Shown: positions 16,959-25,896 of the stretch, piece after piece | Position numbering within the stretch: the stretch's first letter is position 1 | How the letters are laid out: every line of letters starts with the position of its first letter | Source of the DNA: Legionella sp. | GTDB taxonomy: Bacteria; Pseudomonadota; Gammaproteobacteria; Legionellales; Legionellaceae | DNA length: 63,039 nt | NCBI GenBank assembly: GCA_017306715.1 | Contig: JAFKHV010000020.1 | Span: forward strand, 1-63,039 | Reading direction: 5' to 3' | Notes under the pieces: generated by a model | Told to the model about the DNA's origin: nothing | The model's database searches: none | Seen by the model: only the letters and a program-made list of their open reading frames with translations | Made by a program: the position numbers and the translations under genes

Positions 16959-18489
16959 AGCCGTTTAAATTTCTGATGATGTGCTCCATAATCTCTTGAT
17001 CCACTTCTTTGCGAAAATATGTTTCCAAATGAATGATTAGACCTTCATCTTCGGTGCTATCAATATTAATGGAGACAAAGTTTTGCGGATTATGATACAG
17101 GGGATAAAAATAAGGCTTAAACGTTAATGCCTCTGTATTTTCCACGTCCTTATTTTTTTTAAGCGTGATTGCGTGACGAAAATTAAAGCTTAATAAAGGA
17201 AAATCCTTTTTTTGGTTGGCAAAAAACTCATAACAGATTAAACCTGCGTAACAGTCAGCCGTGGCTTTGCTTAAACGAGTGTATTTGGACATGCAGGTCA
17301 GGCCACGGATTATACCGCTAATTAAAGAGGCGCTGAATGGGTATTTATTGAAAAATAACCATCCCAAGCCTGCGCCATAAGGTAAATTCGAATAATTGAG
17401 AGAATCGCGATTATTTTGACTTACCCCCTTTGTGATGGCCATTAAGTCATCCTGGGTGCACCTAAGCGCAAAAGCGCGTTCATTTAAACATGGACCAACG
17501 GTTTGATTGTATTGTGGATAATAATAAGGCTGGCTTATTAACTGAATCAGGAAATCCTGATTAACACAAAAAGACTTGAACGCTTTTAATGTGGCACTGA
17601 TAATGAGCTCATCCAGGGTAAATTCATACTTCTGGGCGAAGGCTTTAAGCGAGGAGACTTGTTGTGGGTTTAGTTCATAGAGTATCCGTTTTTTAACGGA
17701 GGTCTTTAAATCGATAATATCGGTGCGAATTTGACATGGACTAAATGAAGTATAGGAGGTGGCCACATGTTGTTGGAGAAAGGGGGCAAGATGAGTAAAA
17801 TAACGCCTCTCATTTAAAAGATAATCACGATAGGGCAAAAATTCTTTAGCTGCATCATCATGATATCTCTCTTTAATAATTTCCCAAATTAAGGATTTAG
17901 TTTTAGCATCAATGCATTTATGGGTAATCACTAAATGCAATAAGGCTTCATTATCTGATATTTTAACCAGACAAGGATAAACATTTTGTTTCAGTTTGCG
18001 AAGATCTAGGTGTTCGAGTTTGTGATTAATCTCATCAAGTTGCTGTTCTTGTGGTTTAGAGGAATCCAGTTCGATAATATGGATCTCAGTATTTTTCTGA
18101 GGTAAACGATGTGCATAGGGAAGCCATTGGCTTACATGAAAACTGAATATATCGAATTGTTTGAGCACGTAATCCAGTACTTGTTGTAATTTTTCTAGAT
18201 TTAGTTTTCCGTAAAGAAAAGTCGATGTTATTTCATGTTTTGAATAGCCAGAGGTTAGTTCAATACTCCAAAATATTCGTTGAGCATTGCCTAAGGGAAG
18301 ATAATCTTCATTATTAAAGAGCTCTGCGCTTTCTTGTTGTTCTCTGAGCAATTGCTTAAGCTCTGAGAATTGTTCTGGTGAACAGTATTGTTTGCATTCG
18401 GCCATACAGCGTGGCCGCAGAGCCTCGGGTAAAGCAAGAATTCGCTGCGTGAGAAAGCCAAGGCGCTGTCTGGCCTTAATTGGATCCAT
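16948..18489 (-). CDS. Stand-alone condensation-domain-like acyltransferase
   Basis: 513 residues resembling the CoA-dependent acyltransferase/NRPS condensation fold. The active-site region at about 189 reads THKCIDA against HHxxxDG, so the second (catalytic) His and the Asp are kept while the first His and the Gly are lost. DELIISATLKAFKSF and the C-terminal channel motif region (LSFNFRHAI) also fit. Its start overlaps the upstream PEP-mutase-family gene by 14 bases, so the two form one operon. I infer that it joins a carrier-bound acyl group to an amine made by the divergent ligase/oxoamine genes; the altered motif leaves activity uncertain. Confidence 0.65.
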   Translation of the reverse strand: MDPIKARQRLGFLTQRILALPEALRPRCMAECKQYCSPEQFSELKQLLREQQESAELFNNEDYLPLGNAQRIFWSIELTSGYSKHEITSTFLYGKLNLEKLQQVLDYVLKQFDIFSFHVSQWLPYAHRLPQKNTEIHIIELDSSKPQEQQLDEINHKLEHLDLRKLKQNVYPCLVKISDNEALLHLVITHKCIDAKTKSLIWEIIKERYHDDAAKEFLPYRDYLLNERRYFTHLAPFLQQHVATSYTSFSPCQIRTDIIDLKTSVKKRILYELNPQQVSSLKAFAQKYEFTLDELIISATLKAFKSFCVNQDFLIQLISQPYYYPQYNQTVGPCLNERAFALRCTQDDLMAITKGVSQNNRDSLNYSNLPYGAGLGWLFFNKYPFSASLISGIIRGLTCMSKYTRLSKATADCYAGLICYEFFANQKKDFPLLSFNFRHAITLKKNKDVENTEALTFKPYFYPLYHNPQNFVSINIDSTEDEGLIIHLETYFRKEVDQEIMEHIIRNLNGFSV

Positions 18490-19339
18490 CTTCTTTGAAT
18501 CTCCGTGAAAGATTGTGATTCAAAACCTCGGTACACTGAGAAAGAGTGGTCGAGTGTTCGATTTTGCTGAGTAAAAAATTATTATCGACCAATTCCTGCA
18601 TTGCTTTTTGCATCGCAAATTGTGCGGTGAAAAGACAGGGAGTGCTGAAAATTGCAATGCCAACCCCGCATTCCTGCAATTCAGTTAAATCATGAGGACT
18701 TGATTTTCCTCCGGTTATTTGATTGTATGCAATTTTATTGTCTTGACGGAATTCATGAAGGACTTCAAAGGAGCACAACTGCTCCACAGACATTCCGTCC
18801 ACCAGAAAACAATCGACCGGGAATTGTTTGATTTTGTTCACCCGCTCGAGGATATCCTTCATTTCGCTGGCATCGGTGCGGGCCACAACAAAAAGATCCT
18901 GGCTGACGTTCATTACTGCTTCAAGCTTTTGCACATAAGCCTCTGCAGAGACGAGATTTTTATCGTTATAATGACCACAACGTCTCGGTCTTGCCTGGTC
19001 TTCAAGAATAATTCCTGACGCACCAGCATCGAGTAAACAGGTCGTAATCATCTTCGCATTATGGATATCGACGAAACCATCATCGATATCAACTAAAATA
19101 TGCGTATCGGGTAGAATGTTTCTTATACGGATTACATAGTTTAATAAGTCAGTCCAGGTATTGAAGCCAATATCCGGAAGACCATAATGGCTTGCAGCAA
19201 ATCCAAAACCACTTACGAACAAACAATTGTGGTAGTTCGCGACAATCGATGCTGAAAAAACATCGTAAATCCCAACAAAAGGCAAAATGCGCTTTTCTTC
19301 TTTCACCGCCCTAAGTTTTTCACCGTAACACGAGGCCAT
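18476..19339 (-). CDS. Isocitrate lyase / PEP mutase superfamily enzyme
   Basis: 287 residues with GGGAG before the ATG. The TIM-barrel signature is clear: ILVDIDDGFVD (Mg-binding acidic cluster) and ILEDQARPRRCGHYNDKNLV. The RCGH loop carries the Cys used by C-C lyases (2-methylisocitrate lyase) and oxaloacetate hydrolases; true PEP mutases instead have an EDK...NS loop. A lyase or hydrolase acting on a small 2-oxo or hydroxy acid is therefore likelier than phosphonate formation. It is first in an operon with the condensation-like gene, and may supply the small acid used by the adjacent ligase. Confidence 0.82.
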   Translation of the reverse strand: MASCYGEKLRAVKEEKRILPFVGIYDVFSASIVANYHNCLFVSGFGFAASHYGLPDIGFNTWTDLLNYVIRIRNILPDTHILVDIDDGFVDIHNAKMITTCLLDAGASGIILEDQARPRRCGHYNDKNLVSAEAYVQKLEAVMNVSQDLFVVARTDASEMKDILERVNKIKQFPVDCFLVDGMSVEQLCSFEVLHEFRQDNKIAYNQITGGKSSPHDLTELQECGVGIAIFSTPCLFTAQFAMQKAMQELVDNNFLLSKIEHSTTLSQCTEVLNHNLSRRFKEDGSN

Positions 19340-19420
19340 AAACAGTTCTCCCTTATCTACTTCAAATATAGAACAGTTTTTAAATTTATAAGACTAAATT
19401 TATTTTTTTTATGCAAAATA

Positions 19421-19447
19421 TGGCCTATATTTTAGCAATATAAGCCA
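19421..19447. promoter_or_regulatory. Inverted repeat in the divergent promoter region of the lipid locus
   Basis: TGGCCTATAT (19421-19430) and ATATAAGCCA (19438-19447) match as inverted arms at nine of ten positions, around a seven-base centre. The repeat sits between the two divergent operons (PEP-mutase/condensation and ligase/fusion), a natural place for a shared operator. The regulator is unknown. Confidence 0.45.
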
Positions 19448-19488
19448 AGCGTATTGAATGACAATGAAGGACTTAGTTCGTGTGAAAT

Positions 19489-21291
19489 ATGTTGCCTAAT
19501 GAGCTGTTTACAGTAAATAAGAAGAGTTTTGACCATTTGGTGGCCCTTGAAGGGGAACACAAAATAAGCTATCAAGAGTTGTCTGTATTGACAGAGTTTA
19601 TGCTCTCTAAAATTTCGGCGCTCATTACTCAAAAAAAACAACCCTATGTGCTGTTATTTAACAATAACATCGAATATGTGGTGAGCTTTTTGGCAGCAAT
19701 CCATTTTGGGCCAGTCATGCCCATGAATCCTGGCTTACCTGTCGAATCCATTGAAGATATAGTGTCATCACTTTCACCTGCGATAATCATTCATGATTCT
19801 GCTAATGCCAATAAAGCCCAGGCGTTGGCAAGCAGGATGGGTCTTAAAGTTTATGAGGCAAAGTTGGATGCTTTGTTATCAGAAACAACCGGGAATCATG
19901 CTTCTGATGAAATAATTAATCCCCCTGTAGCGAATGATGTGGCGCTCATCCTTCATACATCAGGAACAACGGCCAAACCCAAATGTGTACCGCTAACGTA
20001 TGCGAATCTTAAAGCAAGTATTCAAAACATAACGAAGACGTTAAAGTTAGACGAAACCGATCGTAATTTAAATATGATGCCCTTGTTTCACATCCATGGC
20101 ATTGTCGCCTCCATGTTGTCTACGCTCAGTAGTGGTGGTACGTTGATCCTTAAAGAGACCGATTTTGAGGGATTTATCCATCAACTACAAAGTGATAAAC
20201 CGACATGGTATACCGCTGTGCCAACGATCCATCACAAAATTTATCATTCCTTAATCAAGCAACCGCAAATTAATAATCTGCACTTACGTTTTATCCGGTC
20301 CTGCTCCTCACCGCTTTCTGAGGTATTACAACAAAATATCCAAAAATTATTAAATATTCCTGTGGTTCAGGCTTATGGAATGACTGAAGCGGCACATCAA
20401 GTAACCACCAACTCCGTAGTGCAGGGGGGAAAGTTAAACTCTGTAGGTACGACAAATGGGATAATCTCCGTGCGAATTATTGGGGAAAAGAACGAAATTC
20501 TTTCTACGGGTGTGGTGGGTGAGGTCTGTATTCGTGGTACGAGTGTATTCCAGGGATATTTGAATAATCCCAAAGCAAATGAAGAGTCTTTTGTTGACGG
20601 GTACTTTCGTACCGGGGATTTGGGTTTTCTGGATGCAGACGGCTATTTATTTTTAACGGGTAGAAAAAAAGAGATGATCAATAAAGGGGGATTTAAAATT
20701 GCCCCCTTGCAAATTGACCAGCAGCTTTTAAAGCATCCTTTAATCAAAGAGGCAATAACTTTTCCAATACCTCATGAAACGTTGGGCGATGATATTGCGG
20801 TAATGATTGTTGGGGATAAGCGTTTAAGCGAGGAGATAATTTATACTTATTTGGGAGATAAACTCGCTGATTACATGCTCCCGGGCAAAATCTATTTTGT
20901 CGATGAGATACCAAAGTCTGCAACCGGGAAGATCAACCGGCTCTCTTTAGCAAAATCTTTACCCAAAACGACTTCGGGATCCCAACGGCCGCAAACGCAA
21001 TTAGAGCAAGAGCTTGTTGATGCTTGGCAAAATATATTATCTCTGCAAAAAATTCATACCGATGATAATTTTTTTGATTTGGGTGGCAATTCACTATCTG
21101 CATCCCAATTCTACAATTATGTTTTGATCCATTACGAGATTTATTTAGAACCTATTGATATTTATAAGGCGCCCACGGTGACGAAAATGGCTGAGCTTAT
21201 TACTCATAGGCAAAGATTTTCACCGAACGATTGGTTAACAAATATCGAGCACGTAGTAAAAAAATATGAAGAGCGGGTACATAAAACTTAA
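19489..21291 (+). CDS. AMP-dependent acyl ligase fused to a carrier domain
   Basis: 600 residues. The adenylation domain covers about 1-490: HTSGTTAKPKC at about 155, the MPLFHIHGIV stretch, AYGMTEAAHQ, FRTGDLGFLDADGYLFLTGR, and the catalytic Lys in PKSATGKINR at about 480. A carrier domain follows at about 505-580 with the phosphopantetheine Ser in DLGGNSLSA. The body resembles the oxalate/short-acid CoA ligase branch (PCS60-like) more than amino-acid-specific NRPS domains. It should activate a carboxylate and load it on its own carrier. The next gene follows 26 bases later, so they are co-transcribed. Confidence 0.88.
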   Translation: MLPNELFTVNKKSFDHLVALEGEHKISYQELSVLTEFMLSKISALITQKKQPYVLLFNNNIEYVVSFLAAIHFGPVMPMNPGLPVESIEDIVSSLSPAIIIHDSANANKAQALASRMGLKVYEAKLDALLSETTGNHASDEIINPPVANDVALILHTSGTTAKPKCVPLTYANLKASIQNITKTLKLDETDRNLNMMPLFHIHGIVASMLSTLSSGGTLILKETDFEGFIHQLQSDKPTWYTAVPTIHHKIYHSLIKQPQINNLHLRFIRSCSSPLSEVLQQNIQKLLNIPVVQAYGMTEAAHQVTTNSVVQGGKLNSVGTTNGIISVRIIGEKNEILSTGVVGEVCIRGTSVFQGYLNNPKANEESFVDGYFRTGDLGFLDADGYLFLTGRKKEMINKGGFKIAPLQIDQQLLKHPLIKEAITFPIPHETLGDDIAVMIVGDKRLSEEIIYTYLGDKLADYMLPGKIYFVDEIPKSATGKINRLSLAKSLPKTTSGSQRPQTQLEQELVDAWQNILSLQKIHTDDNFFDLGGNSLSASQFYNYVLIHYEIYLEPIDIYKAPTVTKMAELITHRQRFSPNDWLTNIEHVVKKYEERVHKT

Positions 21292-21323
21292 TTTAGGCAG
21301 AGTTAATTTTAACTGGAGTGATT

Positions 21324-24300
21324 ATGGTTGCAAAGGATAACAAAACTAATTTCCCCTATCAGTTTTCGCAAAATACACAGAGCAGTCCAGAAAAAATAGC
21401 TTTTACCTTCCTTAAGGATAATCAGGAACTTATTGATATTAGCTATGCTGAATTAATGAAAAAAATTAGTGGTGTCAGCAGGGTAATCCTGGAGAGCACC
21501 AAACCGGGGGAACCGATAGTCTTATTGTACTCATCTGGGGTAAATTTTATTGTAGCCTTTATCGCGTGTCTGTTTACAGACAGACTGGCAATTCCAGCTT
21601 ATCCTCCGATTAACTGTTCAGCAGTGACCCGGCTGGAAAATATCATAAAAAGTGCGAAACCTGCGTTAATATTAAGCGAAGAATTAATTCTTAAAAATTT
21701 GAAAAAAATACCTTATATCAAATACTTATTGTTTCCCTATGTTAAAAAAAGAGTGCTTCGTTCTTTTCATGTGCCAGAAAATATAGGATTTTTATTTGAA
21801 AAGGTATCCCGCATGATTGCTACGGATGCTTTAACTGACGAAAAAATTTATACCGATTTCAATAATATTAAAGGCTGTGCCTTTATCCAATACACCTCGG
21901 GCACTACTGCAAGTCCTAAAGGGGTGATGATTAGCCATGAGAATATAGCGCATAATTTACACTTAATACGAGAGGCATTTAATATCCACTCGGAGTCAAA
22001 GGGATTCATCTGGTTGCCTCCTTATCATGATATGGGGCTCATTGGCGGAATTTTGGTACCTTTGTATCATCGTTTTCCTGTGATTTTAACCAGTCCCTTA
22101 AATTTTATTAAAAATCCCAACATTTGGTTAGAATCCATTTCTAAATACCGAGCCACCATCAGTGGTGGGCCTAATTTTGCCTATAACTTGTGCAATCAGC
22201 GTACTCGTGAGGAACTGCTATCTACTTTGGATTTATCCTCTTGGGAAATTGCATTTTGCGGTGCGGAGCCAATTCATGCGGAAACGATGAATCGTTTTGT
22301 GCAAAAATTTAAACCCTGTGGCTTTAAGCCGAGTGCTTTGGTTCCATGTTATGGCAATGCAGAGAGCACTTTAATTGTCAGCAGCACCCATCATGATGAA
22401 GACTTAAAAGTTGTTTCAGTTAACCGGGAAGGCTTAAGCAATGGCCAGGTAATTCTTTCTGATAGCCCTGGGAGTATCCAGGTTGTCGATTGTGGCAGGC
22501 CGTTAATGAATGTTAAAATTGCCTCTACTGAAACTGGGGAGTTTTTAGCTGAAAATCAGGTAGGCGAAATTTTAATAAGTGGCTATAGTGTCACCTCAGG
22601 TTATTGGAATAATCCGGAAAAAACTGCAAGTACCTTTAAAAAAGCTGTAGATGGCGATCGGTACTATCACAGTGGGGATGTGGGATTTTTAGTTGATGGG
22701 AAATTATTTATTACCGGTCGGATTAATGATTTAATCATTATTGGCGGATGCAACTACTTTGCTCATGAGATTGAATCCATTGTTAATTCATGCAGTCCCG
22801 AGATTCGTTCCGGAGCTACGGTCGCTTACGATGCGAGCATAGGTGGAGCGAACCAGCTCTTTTTGGCTGTTGAAGTCAAGCACGAAAAAATGGAGCATTA
22901 TGCTGATCTTACCCGCCAGATATTGCTTGCAGTCAATAAAAATTTAGGCATTTCTGCTCAAGAAATTTTTTTACTAAAGCCGCACACCATTCTTAAAACG
23001 ACGAGCGGAAAATTACAACGACGTCAAACGGCACAATTTATTGTCGACCATCCAGAGCAAATTCTCTATCGCTACAGCAATCAGCTCGAGCAACATGAAA
23101 GGACCCCTGGAAATTTTTCCAAACAGCAAGAAGTCAATGAAATCAGTCATCGGAAAAGAACGAGTACTGAAATTGAGTCCGCGCTTATCGACCTCATTAA
23201 TGAAAACTTTTCCCAACTCCTTACCTGTAAACCCAATACCTTACTGACTAGTTTGGGTCTTGATTCGATCATGTACATTAAACTCTTGAGTTCATTGAAA
23301 CAGAAATTATTAATTGATTTTGAAGTAACCGACTTGCTCGTCGATAAAAATCAAACGGTTCATACACTCGCTCTGGAAATAGCGCGCTTGGCACAAGTAC
23401 GAAAACGCATTCAACGTCTGGATGAATTACCAAAAATACAAAATCTACTGGCGCGTCACGCGCAGCTTGTTGACCATAAATACGATAGTTTGTTTATGCG
23501 AGCATTCGACGGGCCCTCGGATAGCACCTTAATTTTGGACGGTAAAACTTATCTTAATTTCGCCTCGTATAATTATCTGGGTTTAAGTAATACTCCGGGA
23601 ATGAAAGAATTTATTAAAACACAAATTGATCGCTATGGTAGTTCAGTTTCTGCCAGCCGTCTCGTGGCTGGAAATCGCATTCTCACCGAGCAATTAGAGC
23701 ACGAGTTAGCGGCGTTTGTTGGTTATCCGGATGCAATTGTTTATACCGCCGGATATCAGACAGTGATCAGTACCATTACCCATTTATTTGGTCAGGGTGA
23801 TGCAATTATTTATGACGAATTGGCCCATAACAGTAGCCTGCTTGGTTCTTATTATTCTGGAGCAGAACTCCATACGTTTAAGCATAACAATCCGGACTCA
23901 CTTGAGGAAAAGCTAAAGATTCTTGCCGATAAATTTGAAAAAGTGTTAATCATTACTGAAGGTGTATTTAGTATGGATGGTGACATTGCACCACTCGATA
24001 AGATTATTGCACTGAAGAAAAAATACGGATGCTTTTTAATGGTTGATGAAGCTCATTCTCTTGGAGTTATTGGCGAGACGGGGCGGGGAATTATTGAGTA
24101 TTATAAACAATCTCCTCAGGATGTTGATATCGTCCTTGGGACCTTGAGTAAAGCATTCGCGAGTTGCGGAGGCTTCGTCTGTGCGAGTAAACAACTAATT
24201 CAATACATGAAATTCTCTGCGCCAGGATTTGTGTTTTCCGCAGGAATTTCACCGGCAAATAGCGCTGCGGCACTTTATGCCCTAAGTTGTATTAAAGAAA

Positions 24301-24608
24301 ACCCCCAATTTATGCAGCAAATGCAGCAAAATGCGGACTACTTTTTAGGTCAGTTAACGGCGCTTGGATTAAATACTGGAAGCTCCAGGCATACACCTAT
24401 TGTGCCGATAATAATTAAAGACTCTAACAAAACAATAGAGGCATCTTATCGATTATTTTGCCAAGGAATCTATGCGCCACCCATTATTGCCCCTGGGGTT
24501 ACTGAAGATCAGGCGCGTATTCGATTTTTTATTACCGCATTGCATCAACGGGAACAATTTGATTTCTGTGTTAATAAACTCACGGAAATAATGACTCTAT
24601 TAAAATAA
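21324..24608 (+). CDS. Trifunctional FAAL - ACP - alpha-oxoamine synthase fusion
   Basis: 1,094 residues from ATG 21324 (GGAG five bases upstream; the frame opens at GTG 21318). Residues about 1-600 are a fatty acyl-AMP ligase: FIQYTSGTTASPKGVMISHE at about 187-206, LPPYHDMGLIGG, PCYGNAEST and TTSGKLQRRQ. An ACP follows at about 620-695 (LGLDSIMYIKL, Ser near 648). The rest is a PLP enzyme of the BioF/KBL/SPT group: FASYNYLGLS, GSSVSASRLVAGN, VDEAHSLGVIG and the PLP Lys in GTLSKAFASCGG at about 943. Expected reaction: activation of a free fatty acid, transfer to the ACP, then decarboxylative condensation with an amino acid to give a long-chain alpha-amino ketone, as serine palmitoyltransferase does. 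Confidence 0.92.
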   Translation: MVAKDNKTNFPYQFSQNTQSSPEKIAFTFLKDNQELIDISYAELMKKISGVSRVILESTKPGEPIVLLYSSGVNFIVAFIACLFTDRLAIPAYPPINCSAVTRLENIIKSAKPALILSEELILKNLKKIPYIKYLLFPYVKKRVLRSFHVPENIGFLFEKVSRMIATDALTDEKIYTDFNNIKGCAFIQYTSGTTASPKGVMISHENIAHNLHLIREAFNIHSESKGFIWLPPYHDMGLIGGILVPLYHRFPVILTSPLNFIKNPNIWLESISKYRATISGGPNFAYNLCNQRTREELLSTLDLSSWEIAFCGAEPIHAETMNRFVQKFKPCGFKPSALVPCYGNAESTLIVSSTHHDEDLKVVSVNREGLSNGQVILSDSPGSIQVVDCGRPLMNVKIASTETGEFLAENQVGEILISGYSVTSGYWNNPEKTASTFKKAVDGDRYYHSGDVGFLVDGKLFITGRINDLIIIGGCNYFAHEIESIVNSCSPEIRSGATVAYDASIGGANQLFLAVEVKHEKMEHYADLTRQILLAVNKNLGISAQEIFLLKPHTILKTTSGKLQRRQTAQFIVDHPEQILYRYSNQLEQHERTPGNFSKQQEVNEISHRKRTSTEIESALIDLINENFSQLLTCKPNTLLTSLGLDSIMYIKLLSSLKQKLLIDFEVTDLLVDKNQTVHTLALEIARLAQVRKRIQRLDELPKIQNLLARHAQLVDHKYDSLFMRAFDGPSDSTLILDGKTYLNFASYNYLGLSNTPGMKEFIKTQIDRYGSSVSASRLVAGNRILTEQLEHELAAFVGYPDAIVYTAGYQTVISTITHLFGQGDAIIYDELAHNSSLLGSYYSGAELHTFKHNNPDSLEEKLKILADKFEKVLIITEGVFSMDGDIAPLDKIIALKKKYGCFLMVDEAHSLGVIGETGRGIIEYYKQSPQDVDIVLGTLSKAFASCGGFVCASKQLIQYMKFSAPGFVFSAGISPANSAAALYALSCIKENPQFMQQMQQNADYFLGQLTALGLNTGSSRHTPIVPIIIKDSNKTIEASYRLFCQGIYAPPIIAPGVTEDQARIRFFITALHQREQFDFCVNKLTEIMTLLK

Positions 24609-24617
24609 TAATTTATA

Positions 24618-25025
24618 TCAATGGGTACGAAAAGTGAAGTATTTGTGTCCAAGAAACGTACTAAATGCAGGGAAGGCTAATCCAATTGCATGGGCAATTT
24701 CTAAAGGATAAGTTTTTATACTCAAAGCTGGTAAAACCGTATGTGCCAGGAAAAGGCTAATAATCCACGTCTGTAACAAACCCATAGAGTTGATCAGAAT
24801 AAAAAAGAGGATCGAGCGCAGTAAGGGTTGCTTACTATCCCTAAAAACAAAACATTTACCTAATATAAAAGCCACGAACATTCCGGTTATATAGGCCAAG
24901 ATAATCGAGGTAGAGAAATCAAATTCATAATTATAATAAATTCTACTCACGAAATTGATGACCACGGATATCCCTCCAGTGACCACAAACATCATAAACT
25001 GTTTCGAAGCAAAGTGATGAAGCAT
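24618..25025 (-). CDS. GtrA-family membrane protein
   Basis: 135 residues with four hydrophobic helices and the GtrA pattern: FASKQFMMFVVTGGISVVIN at the start, a central LGKCFVFRD, and FLGHKYFTFRT at the end. GtrA-like proteins are thought to move lipid-linked sugars across the inner membrane or to stabilise glycosyltransferase complexes. Here it converges on the FAAL-ACP-AOS gene with a nine-base gap. A link to glycosylation of the locus product is possible but only positional. Confidence 0.85.
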   Translation of the reverse strand: MLHHFASKQFMMFVVTGGISVVINFVSRIYYNYEFDFSTSIILAYITGMFVAFILGKCFVFRDSKQPLLRSILFFILINSMGLLQTWIISLFLAHTVLPALSIKTYPLEIAHAIGLAFPAFSTFLGHKYFTFRTH

Positions 25026-25128
25026 CGTTTTTTATTGATTATTAAGTGTTTATTAATTATAGCTGCGATTTATTTTTTTACGGGTAGTCTGATATCATGA
25101 ACTAAATCTGTAATTTTATGAGGGTATT

Positions 25129-25896
25129 ATGTACATTATTACCGGCGGTGGCAGTGGAATAGGGCGGGCGCTCGCATTATCTCTAGCCAAACGAGGGAAG
25201 CCCGTGCTGATTATTGGACGGCGCGAGCAATTATTAAAAGATACCGCTGCCGCAGGCGGAGCTAATATTGATTATCTATGTGCGGATGTGAGCACCGAAG
25301 CGGGGTTAAACCAGATATTAAACCATCTGTCTGGTTTTGAAAAAATTGATGCGCTCATTAATAATGCCGGAACTTTGGGGACGTTACAAACGCTCAATGA
25401 AATAAACATGGATGCGTGGATGCAGTCCTTAAACATTAATTTAAATGCGCCATTATTTTTATCGCAGAAGTTTTACCAACAATTATTGAGTGGAAGTGGT
25501 CGGATTTTAAATATTAGTTCTGGAGCCGCTTATTTTCCCATCAAAGGATGGGGTTCGTATTGTGTAACCAAAGCCGCACTTTCGATGATGACTAAATGTT
25601 GGCAATTCGAAAATGAGTTAGTCCCTTGTGCAAGTGTAATGCCAGGAATTATCGATACGCCGATGTTGAATTTAGCGCGCACTGAAGGCCCTGATTTTGA
25701 AAAAAGAGATTTTTATCAAAAACTTAAGCTGCAAGGCCGATTGGTTACCCCAGAAACAGTAGCTCTTTTTTTAACTTGGCTGCTGCTGGATATTGATACT
25801 AAAACATTTACCTCACAAGAGTGGGATATCTATGAGACTTGGCATCACAGCTCCTGGTTGACCGCGCCTCATCAAGTCTTGCACTGGGATATTTAA
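25129..25896 (+). CDS. Short-chain dehydrogenase/reductase
   Basis: 255 residues with GAGG before the ATG. NAD(P)-binding [11 protein letters not shown] at the N-terminus, NNAG at about 82, catalytic Ser in ISSGAA and YCVTK (Tyr-x-x-x-Lys) at about 143-147: a classical [11 protein letters not shown] follows as usual. It is translationally coupled to hutI (its TAA overlaps the hutI ATG), yet it also lies next to the oxoamine-synthase locus, where a ketone reductase would be expected. Which of these it serves is unresolved. Confidence 0.9.
   Translation: MYIITGGGSGIGRALALSLAKRGKPVLIIGRREQLLKDTAAAGGANIDYLCADVSTEAGLNQILNHLSGFEKIDALINNAGTLGTLQTLNEINMDAWMQSLNINLNAPLFLSQKFYQQLLSGSGRILNISSGAAYFPIKGWGSYCVTKAALSMMTKCWQFENELVPCASVMPGIIDTPMLNLARTEGPDFEKRDFYQKLKLQGRLVTPETVALFLTWLLLDIDTKTFTSQEWDIYETWHHSSWLTAPHQVLHWDI

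Noticed and set aside
18476..19339. A phosphonate biosynthesis gene (true PEP mutase)
   Set aside because: The active loop is of the RCGH lyase/hydrolase type rather than the EDK...NS type, and no phosphonopyruvate decarboxylase is nearby.
21324..24608. A biotin-pathway bioF or lqsA gene
   Set aside because: The oxoamine synthase is fused to FAAL and ACP domains, and no bio or lqs neighbours are present.
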